DNA of 64,000 bases from Flavobacterium microcysteis (GTDB taxonomy: Bacteria; Bacteroidota; Bacteroidia; Flavobacteriales; Flavobacteriaceae): positions 124,001 to 188,000 of the forward strand of contig NZ_VFJE01000049.1 of NCBI RefSeq assembly GCF_006385255.1, in the 5' to 3' direction. Shown here piece after piece: positions 43,463 to 52,674 of this stretch; within the stretch, counting starts at the first letter, position 1; the number at the start of each line of letters is the position of its first letter. The position numbers were made by a program, and so were the translations under genes. Under the pieces are notes generated by a model, which worked only from the letters and a program-made list of their open reading frames with translations, ran no database searches and was not told the DNA's origin.

Positions 43463-44509
43463 ATGAGAGATATTGCCAACCGATTTCCCGAAAATCCATT
43501 GCTCAGCCCTAAAGATCTGTCGGCCAGCAACGACCAGTTCCAGGTAATATGCCTTCTTAATCCGGGTGTTTTTGTTTATGAAAATAAAATCTGGCTCATT
43601 GTAAGAGTTGCCGAAAACATAGCCCAAAAAGAAGGTTCTATCTTCTTCCCTATTGTGGATGAAACAGGAGAAATTGAAATTCTCGAAATACTATTAGACG
43701 ATCCTCATCTTATTGCTAATGATGCCCGGGTAATCAATTACAAAGGAAACGACTATCTGACTACTCTTTCGCATCTTCGATTGTTGAGCAGTGACAACGG
43801 TATACGTTTTCAAGAACCCGAAGACTATTCCATCTTATCAGGAATTGGACCTCTTGAAAAATTTGGCATTGAAGACTGTCGTGTCAGCAAAATAGGTGCT
43901 ACATACCATCTGACCTATACGGCTGTTTCCAACAATGGCGTTGGTGTTGGTTTGCGGACAACAACCAATTGGAAAGATTTTGACCAAAAAGGAATGATTT
44001 TTCCGCCCCATAATAAGGATTGTGCCATTTTTGAAGAACTTATAAATGGCAAGTATTATGCCCTACATCGTCCCAGCAGCAAAGAAATAGGCGGCAATTA
44101 TATCTGGATAGCCGAATCACCTGATGGCCTGCATTGGGGAAACCACCAGTGTATTATTAAAACCCGGGAAAATCATTGGGATAGCGCAAGAGTTGGTGCC
44201 GGAGCAGCTCCTATTAAAACAGAACACGGGTGGCTCGAAATTTATCACGGCGCCAATGCTGAAAACTTCTATTGTTTGGGTGCTTTTCTTATGGATTTGG
44301 ACAATCCTTCAAAAGTAATTTCCCGCACCGTAGAACCTATCATGGTTCCTACAGAAGTCTATGAAACCAATGGCTTTTTTGGCGGTGTTGTTTTTACCAA
44401 CGGACATATTATTGATGGAGACCGACTCACCATTTATTATGGCGCTGCCGATGAATTTGTTTGCGGTGCTCATTTTTCAATCAAGGAAATTCTATCTTTG
44501 CTGGAATAA
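43463..44509 (+). CDS. Glycoside hydrolase family 130-like protein
   Basis: 348 residues from the ATG at 43463 (a GTG at 43457 is also possible). Five-bladed propeller protein of the GH130 / mannosyl-phosphorylase type: LLNPGVFVYENKIWLIVRV, FGIEDCRVSKIGATYHLTYTAVS (with the catalytic-type Asp), DKLINGK-like block CAIFEELINGKYYALHRPSS, and LEIYHGANAE. Members cleave beta-mannosides by phosphorolysis or hydrolysis in the cytoplasm or periplasm; no signal peptide is seen. The polysaccharide deacetylase gene follows after 54 bases. Confidence 0.85.
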   Translation: MRDIANRFPENPLLSPKDLSASNDQFQVICLLNPGVFVYENKIWLIVRVAENIAQKEGSIFFPIVDETGEIEILEILLDDPHLIANDARVINYKGNDYLTTLSHLRLLSSDNGIRFQEPEDYSILSGIGPLEKFGIEDCRVSKIGATYHLTYTAVSNNGVGVGLRTTTNWKDFDQKGMIFPPHNKDCAIFEELINGKYYALHRPSSKEIGGNYIWIAESPDGLHWGNHQCIIKTRENHWDSARVGAGAAPIKTEHGWLEIYHGANAENFYCLGAFLMDLDNPSKVISRTVEPIMVPTEVYETNGFFGGVVFTNGHIIDGDRLTIYYGAADEFVCGAHFSIKEILSLLE

Positions 44510-44563
44510 GCATTTTTCTTATTTGTTTATTACTTTTCCCTAAAATCTGAATACAATCAAACA

Positions 44564-45499
44564 ATGATACTTACCAAAAAATACGCCCTATTCTTACTAT
44601 TCATCCTTTTACACACAGGCTTATATGCTCAAAAAGAAATCTCAATCACAATTGACGATCCAAACACCACTGTTACACCCAAGTTAGGATGGCAGGAACG
44701 AAATGATGCGATTTTAAAAACATTAAAAAAACACCGTATCAAAGCAGCATTATTTGTTTGCGGTATGCGGGTTGCCGACTCGAATGGGAAAACCCTATTA
44801 AAACAATGGGACGATCAGGGTCATATGATTTGCAATCATTCGTATTCGCATTTGTATTTCAATTCCAAATCAAATTCCTTTAAAAAATTCAGTGCTGATT
44901 TTAGCAAAGGCGATAGTATCATCAAACAGTACCGTCATTATTCTAAATATTTCAGGTTTCCGTATCTTAAAGAAGGCAATACGCTTGAAAAAAGAGATTC
45001 AATGAGAGTGTTTATGTCACAATCCAATTATAAAAATGGCGCAGTTACGATTGATGCTTCTGATTGGTATATCGATGCAGAAATAGCCAAAGCATTAAAA
45101 GAAAATCCTACTGCCGACCTGACTCCTTACAAAGAGTATTATATAAAACACATTCTTGATCGTGCTGGTTATTATGATTCTCTTGCAATGAGCGTATTCA
45201 ACAGGCCTGTCAAACATACGTTACTGATTCATCATTCTTTGTTAAATGCTTTGTTTCTCGATGACCTGTTAGCAGCCCTCAAAAAGAATGGATGGAAACT
45301 GATTAATGCAGAAACAGCTTTTAAGGATACTGTATTCGATCAGACTCCAGATATTGTACCATGTGGAGAAAGTATTATATGGCAATGCGCTAAAAAAATA
45401 GAGACCATTTCTCCATCATTGCGTTATCCGGGCGAAGATGGCGAATATGAGAAAGTTCCGCTTGAAGAAGCCGTTAAAGCTTACAATAAGAAGTCCTGA
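44564..45499 (+). CDS. Polysaccharide deacetylase (NodB-like)
   Basis: 311 residues with a signal peptide (TGLYAQ). NodB fold: catalytic ISITIDDPN (Asp pair) and metal-binding HSYSHLY (about 106-112), RFPYLKEG as the third motif. Removes acetyl groups from a polysaccharide such as chitin-, peptidoglycan- or mannan-like glycans. Same direction as the GH130 gene, so a joint role in glycan use is possible. Confidence 0.87.
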   Translation: MILTKKYALFLLFILLHTGLYAQKEISITIDDPNTTVTPKLGWQERNDAILKTLKKHRIKAALFVCGMRVADSNGKTLLKQWDDQGHMICNHSYSHLYFNSKSNSFKKFSADFSKGDSIIKQYRHYSKYFRFPYLKEGNTLEKRDSMRVFMSQSNYKNGAVTIDASDWYIDAEIAKALKENPTADLTPYKEYYIKHILDRAGYYDSLAMSVFNRPVKHTLLIHHSLLNALFLDDLLAALKKNGWKLINAETAFKDTVFDQTPDIVPCGESIIWQCAKKIETISPSLRYPGEDGEYEKVPLEEAVKAYNKKS

Positions 45500-45518
45500 A
45501 AATTTATTGATATAATAG

Positions 45519-45549
45519 AAAAAGCACCTGAAATCAGGTGCTTTTTTTA
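45519..45549. terminator. Bidirectional terminator
   Basis: AAAGCACCTGA / TCAGGTGCTTT stem followed by T-run; lies between the deacetylase and the convergent T9SS gene. Confidence 0.85.
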
Positions 45550-45567
45550 TGGATTGTAAAAATCATT

Positions 45568-48502
45568 CTATTCTTTAATAGCCTTAAAAGCTTTAGAAGT
45601 TTGGCCTGCTATTACCTTAACAATATAGGTTCCCGAAGGCATGGTTGAAAAAGGTAATGTAAAGACTGTTCCGTTTACTGTTTTCGCAAATACCTGCTGC
45701 CCTAATACATTGAATACCGCTACAGAATCAATAGTTTCTGTATGGCTAACAGTCATTATATCTTTAACCGGGTTAGGATAATAGTTGAAATTTTCGTTTC
45801 CAAAAACAGGTGTTCCCAAAGCAGTTCCTGCTATAACCTTCAATCGGTCACTACTCTCACCACAATCTAAAGTTTGGGAAGCATAATAAATTCCTCCTGA
45901 CACTATCACATCTGCTGGTGACAGCAAATTGCCTCCTGTTGGAGCATCATACCAAAGAATATTTTGTCCCGTTACCTCAAAATCAGCCAGCGTAGCGCCT
46001 TCAAGAAAGTCCTGAATTTCTTCACCTGTAGGTGCTGCAACCAATTCTTTAATAGTTACTGATACCGTCTGGATTGCAGCGCATGTTCCTTCTGCCGGTG
46101 TAAACACATAGTCCGAAAATTCCTGCTTGAGTTGTATTGACAGTTGACGGCGACCAGGTTCCTGCAATGCCGTTTGGAGAAGTCAACTCCAGAACCGGAG
46201 CTGTTGCATTTTTACAAATTGGTTCCATCGTAGCAAAATTAGGTATTGCCTGTTCTGTTATCGTCACGGCAACCTGAACTCTTCTGCTTTCACATCCGTC
46301 CACTGTTTGCGATACATAATAAGATCCTGTTGTTAGCAGATACGTGCTGCCTAATACTTCGCCAAAAGTTCCTCCCGCATACCATTGTACCAAAGCACCT
46401 GTAATGGTTGTCGCTTGCAATTGTGCTACGGTAGCACCTTCGCAATAGGTTTGAGATGCAACTACAGGATCAGGCGTATTGATTAGCACAGAAATTTCTG
46501 TTCTTGGTCCTTCACAGCTTCCTGTTTTTTGCGATACAAAATAAGTTTGTGTTGCCAATGTAGCCGTTTCTGCCAATGCTTCTGTAGCATCTGCAGCGGC
46601 ATACCATAAAATAGTTTCAGAAGGTGCAGGAACTAAAGAAGCTGCAGTCGTGACACCGCAAAAAGTCTGATTGGCAGCGGTTGGAGCTGCAGGCAATTGG
46701 GTAACTGTTATTACAACAGGAATCCTTTCACTTTCACAAATGCCCAGGGCTTGTGATACATAATAAGTTTGGGAAGTAAGGCTGGCAGTATCTTCTAAAG
46801 CAACTGCTGAAACATCGGCAGAAGCATACCATTTGGCAACTGCTCCAGTAATAACAGCAGCATCCAAATCGGCTACGGTTGCCGAAGCACAAAAAGATTG
46901 CGGCAAAACAGTTGGAGCATTAGGTACGGCACAATTAAGTTCATAAGCTCCCATATCTGGAGTACCGTCATAAAATCGGTCATTACCAATTATATCAGTA
47001 GTAATGGCTGACAAATTAGGCGTACTTCCTGAAGCATAATAACTACTACTTCCTGCATCTACAACAGGACTTCCTTGTTGTATTTTATAATTACCATTCG
47101 CTGCATTAACAAACAACGGATTGGTAGCACCATCTATATTTCCATTAGCATCATTTGTAGTAGCACCCTGAACCAGACTGTGCCTGTATTGAGGTGCCGT
47201 AGCTGGCTGAGATGGCGAATAATAAACTCCGGTAGGGTTATCATAAATAATACAGTTGCGGATTTTTAGCGCTACTGCAGTGTTGTATATAGCGCCACCA
47301 TTCACACTTGCCGAATTTTTTGCGAAGGTAACATTAGTCAGAAATGGTGATTTATTACCGGTAAAACGTTCGATGTACATTCCACCTCCATAGGCTGCCG
47401 TATTATCCGTAATAAGACAGTTAGTAATAATCTCATCCGAATAATTACTATAAATTCCGCCTCCCTGATTCAAGCTTGAATTGTTCTTAATCACAACGTT
47501 AGTCATTATAGTCGTGGTTGTATTGTTAACAATCCCTCCTCCTAATTTAGTCGTATGATTCTCGCTGATTTCAACATTGATAAGTGTTGGCGATGCTGCA
47601 AAATTATTCATAGCTCCTCCTCCTTCGGCATCTCCTCCTCTGGCCACATTTCCATTAAATACTCCATTTGAAAAGTACGGTTTGGATTGAGATTCGTCAT
47701 TTTGCACTCCGGCTCCCTGCAATGAAACATTTTTACTTATCGTAAAATTGGTAACAGTTGGCGAAGAAGAAATATTTAACATTCCGCCTCCTCTTTGGTC
47801 TCCTACATTTCCAATAATGATAATATTGGAGATGATTGGCGACGAAAAATAATTATACATTCCCCCGGCTATACTATTACCAACATATTTAGTAGTACCT
47901 ATAGGTTGTATTGTACCAACCATATTGGCATTACCACCACGGATTGTAAAACCGTCCAAAACTGTTGAATTGGTAATTGGATTAGAGGCGTTTGCCCCCA
48001 AACTCATAACAACATGATACGCATTTTCGTCATTATTGGTTATAACCAATGTACTCCCGTTGCCGCTTATCACATCATTGTTGTTATAATCTCCGCTCAA
48101 AATAGAAGCGTTTGCTGTCAAAGACAAATCTCTTTGCGACAATTGCGTTTCTATACCTGCGAATCCTCCATATACCTTGACATTTTTTACCAACAGAAAA
48201 GAATTATTCCTATCAAGAGGATTGGCTCCGCTAAGATTATCCGGTCGATATAACGGATAATATGTACCGCCTGCTACCCATATTTGGCTAACCGTTCCCG
48301 CTGTCAGTTCTCTTGCGGCTTTGAGCGCATCGCCTACTTCGCCAAGAGCACTTGTCCAACTGCTTCCATTTCCGGTCGCTCCTTTTTTGACGTATAAAAC
48401 ACCGTTGACATCCGGAGCAATTTGCCCCCAAGAATTAGCTGTAATGACCAGCATTAAAGACAGCGTCATCTGCTTTATTCTTTTTTGTAATTTTTTGTTC
48501 AT
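45568..48502 (-). pseudogene. T9SS-secreted right-handed beta-helix protein with Ig-like modules, split by a frameshift
   Basis: One gene in two frames. The first part (46049-48502, 817 residues) has a signal peptide (ANSWGQ), a PbH1 beta-helix region (about 60-520; repeats such as GGGMLNISSSPTVTNFTISKN) and several CHU_C-type Ig-like modules (Y-C-E-G-A-T-V ... YYVSQ). At the module GTWSPSTVNTTQAGIF the frame breaks; removing one base of the GG pair (plus strand CC at 46113-46114) restores DYVFTPAEGTCAAIQTVSV, which continues to 45568 with one more module and an intact T9SS type A tail (YYPNPVKDIMTVSH ... GTYIVKVIAGQ). Restored length about 980 residues. The intact tail suggests a recent mutation or a sequencing error. 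Confidence 0.85.
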
Positions 48503-48645
48503 AATTGCAATACAAGTTTAGTTATTCTTAAGCGCTTGATTTTCAAGCGGAACAAACTTATGCTTCCTGTATTACGCTAAGTTTTCAAAACGAACAAATA
48601 AAAATTATGGTTGTGTTAACCAGATAGTTATAGTGTTAAGGCATA

Positions 48646-48677
48646 AAAAAAGCTCCTGATTTCTCAGGAGCTTTCTT
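48646..48677 (-). terminator. Terminator of the small exported peptide gene
   Basis: AAAGCTCCTGA / TCAGGAGCTTT stem (read on the minus strand with seven T after it). Confidence 0.8.
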
Positions 48678-48709
48678 GGTACAGTTTATTACAGATCAGG
48701 CAAAGAACC

Positions 48710-48919
48710 TTAGGCTTTTGCCTTAGCTTCTTCTTTTTTTACTTTTGCAACCTCAGTCTTTTTAGCTTTCTCAGCCTTTTTCATTTCTTTGTGTTCAGCC
48801 TTTTTTGTTTCAGCTTTAGCTTCCATTTTTACTTCAGCTTTTGCAGGTGCTTTTTGTTGAGCATTTACCATAGCGCTTGTTCCTAAAACTAAAGCAGCTA
48901 ACATCATTAATTTTTTCAT
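48710..48919 (-). CDS. Small exported Lys/Ala/Glu-rich peptide
   Basis: 69 residues: signal peptide (LGTSAMVNAQ, cleavage about residue 20), then about 48 residues made almost only of Ala, Lys, Glu, Met, Thr and Val, probably a highly charged single helix in the periplasm. No known family. Its promoter (48973-49009) is nearly identical in layout to that of the PepSY-RR-kinase operon 2.5 kb away, so it is a predicted target of that two-component system. Confidence 0.8.
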   Translation of the reverse strand: MKKLMMLAALVLGTSAMVNAQQKAPAKAEVKMEAKAETKKAEHKEMKKAEKAKKTEVAKVKKEEAKAKA

Positions 48920-48972
48920 GATTTCTATTTTTTGAATTAAACAAGAATATTATTTGTTTCTTAATTATAGGT

Positions 48973-49009
48973 CAAAGTTAGATTCGTTAAATGAAGATAA
49001 AATGAAGAT
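48973..49009 (-). promoter_or_regulatory. Response-regulator-type promoter of the small peptide gene
   Basis: On the minus strand: ATCTTCAT (49009-49002), ATCTTCAT (48998-48991), period 11, then TAACTTTG (48980-48973) after 10 bases. Same geometry as at 51654-51690. No TTG -33 element. Confidence 0.75.
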
Positions 49010-49036
49010 TTTGCCGTTAGGAGATAATTTAACATT

Positions 49037-50362
49037 TTATTTTTTTACTTCTGGAAAAACAAGCCTAAAAGTCGTTCCTACATTCAATTCTGAACTTACC
49101 TTAATCTCTATTTTGTGTAAGTTAGCAATACTTGACACTATAGCCAGTCCTAAACCTTGTCCTTCTTCTTCAAGATTTATTTTCATAAACCGGTTAAAAA
49201 TCTGAGACAATTGCACCTCTGTCATTCCTTTACCGGTGTCTGCAATAGCAATGCAATAGCGACCTTCTTCAAAAGAATCAGAAATAATCAGGCTGCCGCC
49301 GTTGGGCGTAAACTTGATGGCATTAAAAACAATATTGTAAATCAATATGTGTATTAGCGTTTTGTTGCCTTCAAAAACAAAATCGTTTTCTACTGTGTTC
49401 AAAACATGAAGCTGTTTCATTTCGATACGATCGTCAAAATCAGCCAACAGTTCGGAAACCAGATTGCGGAAATCAATCGATTCAAAATTGGAATACTGGT
49501 GGTTTTCTATTCTTGAAATCAGCAACAGGTTATTGATGATGCGTTTTAGCGTATCCAGATTCCGAAGCGAGACGACAATCTTGTCCACTCCTTCATCGTT
49601 AATGGATTCATTATTCAGCAGGTTTTCCAGCCTGTTCTGGAGAATAGAAATCGGAGTCAGCAATTCATGAGAAACATTGGCAATAAACTGCTTTTCTTTC
49701 TTGAATTGTTCCTGAATGCGATCCATCATCTGATTCAGACCATCATCTAATACAGCAAAATCAGATGTTGTTGTATGTACTTTAGAATGGTCAAATAGTT
49801 CCGGTTCGTTGATAAGATTGATTTTTGTGTCGATTATTTTCTGAAAAGGTTTAAGCAAATAATCTATAAATACGGATTGGGCAAAATGAGACACAATAAG
49901 TGTTGCCGTAAGTAATAATAAGATAACCAGATGGAATTTGTCAAGCAATTCGTCCACCTCGTTCAGGTGTTCTCCTATTTCAAGTACATAATTGGTGTTT
50001 TTATAACTGAAATGATGATAAAGTACACGGTATTCATTAGTTTCGTTTTCTACCTTCCTAGATTCATTAACGAAATAATCTTTTGGGCGTGTTATATTGT
50101 TTGAGCGATATAGGCGGAGAAATTCACTGTGGAGATTGGAAAAACTGACATATAACTCCGTACTGTCATTCCGTTCTATAAAAGCGTTGATTTCGGAAGT
50201 ATTGAGACGATTAACAAACTTATCCCGTTTTTCAATCATCGTGTTTTCGATGTTCTTGTAGGCTACCTTTTTAATAACAAAAGACAATGTAAACCACATG
50301 ATGACTAACAGCAACAGGCGGATTACGGCACTGAATATCGAGATTTTATTTTTGAGCTTCAT
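49037..50362 (-). CDS. Two-component sensor histidine kinase
   Basis: 441 residues: two transmembrane helices (about 10-30 and 143-165) enclosing a periplasmic sensor of about 110 residues, HAMP-like linker, HisKA with FIANVSHELLTPISILQNR (about 220-238) and HATPase_c with NIVFNAIKFTPNGG, ADTGKGM and GQGLGLAIVSSI. Begins two bases after the response-regulator stop. Ligand unknown; the neighbouring PepSY-like protein may modulate it, as seen in some PepSY-linked systems. Confidence 0.94.
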   Translation of the reverse strand: MKLKNKISIFSAVIRLLLLVIMWFTLSFVIKKVAYKNIENTMIEKRDKFVNRLNTSEINAFIERNDSTELYVSFSNLHSEFLRLYRSNNITRPKDYFVNESRKVENETNEYRVLYHHFSYKNTNYVLEIGEHLNEVDELLDKFHLVILLLLTATLIVSHFAQSVFIDYLLKPFQKIIDTKINLINEPELFDHSKVHTTTSDFAVLDDGLNQMMDRIQEQFKKEKQFIANVSHELLTPISILQNRLENLLNNESINDEGVDKIVVSLRNLDTLKRIINNLLLISRIENHQYSNFESIDFRNLVSELLADFDDRIEMKQLHVLNTVENDFVFEGNKTLIHILIYNIVFNAIKFTPNGGSLIISDSFEEGRYCIAIADTGKGMTEVQLSQIFNRFMKINLEEEGQGLGLAIVSSIANLHKIEIKVSSELNVGTTFRLVFPEVKK

Positions 50363-50364
50363 GC

Positions 50365-51039
50365 CTAACTTATGATTCTATAGCCTACATTCCGAACGGT
50401 CTCAAACCATTCAATAGTAGCATGCTTATCTAGCTTTTTACGCAGGTTCCGTACGTGTACATCTATAAAATTAGAATCGGAGCTGACTTCCAATACATCA
50501 CCCCACACATGTTCTGTGAGTTGTAGGCGCGTAATAACACGATTTTTATTCAACACCAGATATTGAAAAATATCAAACTCTTTTTTGGTAAGCGCTACAG
50601 CATTTTCCTGGTAGCTTACTTTATAATCCTGCAGCCTGATTTTAAAACCGTGAATATCCAATTCATTAACTGTAAATCCGTGGATTCTCCGGATAACGGC
50701 ATACAAACGAGCGCCTAACTCTGATAATGCAAAAGGTTTGGTTAGGTAATCGTCTGCTCCCAAATCGAGACCATTGATCTTGTCATCAAGCTCTCCTCTG
50801 GCAGTAATTACTATAACCGCCATTTTTGATTTGGAATTGCGTACGCTTTCCAAAACATCAAATCCGTTCCCATCCGGCAAACCCAGATCAAGCAATAGCG
50901 CATCATATTGGTTTACCGAGACTTCTTCCAAAGCTTCTTCACAGCTAGCTACCCATTTGCAGATATAACCGCTCTTGGCAAGGTAGTCTGTCAGCTCTAC
51001 AGCTAATTCTTTGGTATCTTCTACAATCAGGACATTCAT
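50365..51039 (-). CDS. OmpR/PhoB-type response regulator
   Basis: 224 residues: receiver (acidic IVEDTK, phospho-Asp in ALLLDLGLPDG about residue 51, Lys in YLTKPFALSE about 102) and winged-helix Trans_reg_C (about 128-222; LTKKEFDIFQYLVLNKNRVITR, VDVHVRNLRKKLD). Partner of the kinase gene downstream. Such regulators bind direct repeats with an 11-base period; two such promoters are present at 48973 and 51654. Confidence 0.95.
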   Translation of the reverse strand: MNVLIVEDTKELAVELTDYLAKSGYICKWVASCEEALEEVSVNQYDALLLDLGLPDGNGFDVLESVRNSKSKMAVIVITARGELDDKINGLDLGADDYLTKPFALSELGARLYAVIRRIHGFTVNELDIHGFKIRLQDYKVSYQENAVALTKKEFDIFQYLVLNKNRVITRLQLTEHVWGDVLEVSSDSNFIDVHVRNLRKKLDKHATIEWFETVRNVGYRIIS

Positions 51040-51090
51040 AGCGTATATGTTGTTTTCAAACTACTTCTAAATTAGGCACAGGATTGTCCT

Positions 51091-51558
51091 TTAACGATCT
51101 TTTTCTACCATCTGTAGAAAGTCGCCTTGGTCGCTAAAAACGGCATCATAAAATTTTGAATCACTGCTAAGTCCAACTTCATAAGTATAATAGTTTGGAA
51201 TTTGACGCACTCGTGCTGCTTCTACAATTTTATAAGTTGGGTAATTTTTTTTGAGATAGGATTGGATATTTTGCGGAAGCTTGTTAGGCTTAACAGCATG
51301 TTCCAGCACTTGCATTTCCCCTTTCAGGTTATAATAAGCTGAAACTTTAGTTCCTTGTACGGTAAAGTCTGCCACATACAATTCTTCATCGCCATCATCA
51401 CCGTCAAATTCACTTCGCCACACAGCATTAGTCTTAGGAAAATCCTTCTCAAAAGCTAAACGGGCTTCATCAGGCGGAGAATAAGGTTGTTTTTTATCTG
51501 TTTGACCATAAAAACTGGCCGTAATGAGTAACAAGACTGCTAAAAAAGTATTTTTCAT
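51091..51558 (-). CDS. PepSY-like periplasmic protein
   Basis: 155 residues with signal peptide (ITASFYGQ). Two repeats of the BLIP/PepSY-like pattern: ARLAFEKDFPKTNAVWRSEFDGDDGDEELYVADF and LPQNIQSYLKKNYPTYKIVEAARVRQI ... YYTYEV. Likely a periplasmic inhibitor or sensor accessory. First gene of the operon with the response regulator and kinase (51-base gap). Confidence 0.85.
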   Translation of the reverse strand: MKNTFLAVLLLITASFYGQTDKKQPYSPPDEARLAFEKDFPKTNAVWRSEFDGDDGDEELYVADFTVQGTKVSAYYNLKGEMQVLEHAVKPNKLPQNIQSYLKKNYPTYKIVEAARVRQIPNYYTYEVGLSSDSKFYDAVFSDQGDFLQMVEKDR

Positions 51559-51653
51559 GATGCATAGGTTTTAAAATTATACAAAAGAGACTTCATAACG
51601 AATTTACCATTTTTTTATCTGATTTCAGGTATTCATAGGACAAAAATCCTTAA

Positions 51654-51690
51654 CAAATTTAGCATCCAAAAATGAAGAAAAAATGAAGAT
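51654..51690 (-). promoter_or_regulatory. Response-regulator-type promoter of the PepSY-RR-kinase operon
   Basis: On the minus strand: ATCTTCAT (51690-51683), TTCTTCAT (51679-51672), period 11, then TAAATTTG (51661-51654) after 10 bases. Predicts autoregulation. Confidence 0.75.
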
Positions 51691-51774
51691 TTCTTGTGTA
51701 TTTACCAAAGTCCAATAACCCGTATTTTCTTTTGAAATCGTATTTTAGCAGAATACCTTAATTACACTTGCCTT

Positions 51775-52107
51775 ATGAAAAATTATCTTTTTTTACTGGT
51801 CGCTATTCTTTTTGAAACCATTGCAACTTCATCCCTAAAAGCGTCAGAACAATTCACTAAACTCATTCCAAGCCTTATAACCGTAATTGGCTATATTGCC
51901 GCTTTTTATTTTCTTAGCCTGACACTAAAGACGATTCCTGTGGGTATTGCCTATGCTATCTGGTCCGGAATTGGTATTGTTCTTATCACCTTAGCAGGTA
52001 TCGTTTTATTCAAACAGATTCCTGACTTGCCTGCCATTATCGGGATGCTATTGATTGTAGCTGGCGTAGTTGTGATTAATGTTTTTTCGAAAACGAGTGC
52101 GCATTGA
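51775..52107 (+). CDS. SMR family multidrug efflux protein (EmrE/QacE-like)
   Basis: 110 residues, four transmembrane helices, the essential Glu14 in the first ([16 protein letters not shown]), and [12 protein letters not shown] in the third. Proton-coupled export of small cationic compounds as a dimer. Single gene. Confidence 0.94.
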   Translation: MKNYLFLLVAILFETIATSSLKASEQFTKLIPSLITVIGYIAAFYFLSLTLKTIPVGIAYAIWSGIGIVLITLAGIVLFKQIPDLPAIIGMLLIVAGVVVINVFSKTSAH

Positions 52108-52260
52108 TTTGGGATTGATGATTTGAGATTTTAGATTTATGATTTATGTAGCCTGACTTCTGATTTGGGATTTAAGATTTTAGATTTAGGATTTATGTAA
52201 TCTGACTTCCGATTTTTGATTTCTGTTATCTGCCAACTGCAATCTAATTTTTAAAAGCGG
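52108..52260. repeat. AT-rich degenerate tandem repeat (GATTT-rich)
   Basis: At least two imperfect units of about 50-57 bases built from GATTT, TTAGATTT and ending ATGTA-CTGACTTC. Related GATTT-rich stretches occur at 53262-53345 and 60366-60470. No coding potential. Confidence 0.6.
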
Positions 52261-52321
52261 ACTTCTGATTTTTGATATACTCCCAACTATTCACTTTCCA
52301 CTATCAACTATCCTCTATTTA

Positions 52322-52365
52322 TTGACTTATGTCAAATTCTATGATGCAAAATAACCCCAACTTTG
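52322..52365 (+). promoter_or_regulatory. FNR/Crp-like box and promoter of the DUF2798 gene
   Basis: TTGAC-TTAT-GTCAA (52322-52335), a perfect palindrome of the FNR/Crp type, centred about 43 bases before the start predicted from the -7 element CAACTTTG (52358-52365, one mismatch). This is the class II activator position. Confidence 0.55.
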
Positions 52366-52393
52366 CGCCATAATAATTTTAAACATTAGAAAA

Positions 52394-52618
52394 ATGAAAA
52401 AGAAGCATTTTAAGTATATCAATACTTTATTTGTAGTTATTCCCATGACGCTTATCATGGCTTTTGTAGGATTGATACGGAATTATGGTTTTGGTGAAGA
52501 TTGGTTTTTGAAGTTCCTAAAAGCATGGAGCGTTATGCTGCCGGTTGCCTATGCCGCAGCTTTCCTTATTATTCCTCAAGCCCGAAAATTTGCAGAAAAA
52601 GTAACGGCAAGGAACTAA
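52394..52618 (+). CDS. DUF2798 family membrane protein
   Basis: 74 residues, two helices (about 10-28 and 45-63), with the family pattern FVVIPMTLIMAFVGLIRNYG and FLKAWSVMLPVAYAAAFLIIP. Function unknown. Followed after 56 bases by a Crp/Fnr-type regulator; the FNR-like box before this gene suggests that the two are functionally linked. Confidence 0.85.
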   Translation: MKKKHFKYINTLFVVIPMTLIMAFVGLIRNYGFGEDWFLKFLKAWSVMLPVAYAAAFLIIPQARKFAEKVTARN

Positions 52619-52632
52619 TCCGAAAAAACAAT

Positions 52633-52659
52633 AGGCAACTATTGCCTAACTTTGCCTAT
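52633..52659 (+). promoter_or_regulatory. Palindromic element and -7 box upstream of the Crp/Fnr gene
   Basis: AGGCAA-CTA-TTGCCT (52633-52647) plus a second TTGCCTAT (52652-52659); TAACTTTG (52647-52654) is an exact -7 element between them. The half-sites differ from those of the box at 52322, so a different protein or mode may be involved. Confidence 0.5.
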
Positions 52660-52674
52660 CATCTTACAACTGCA

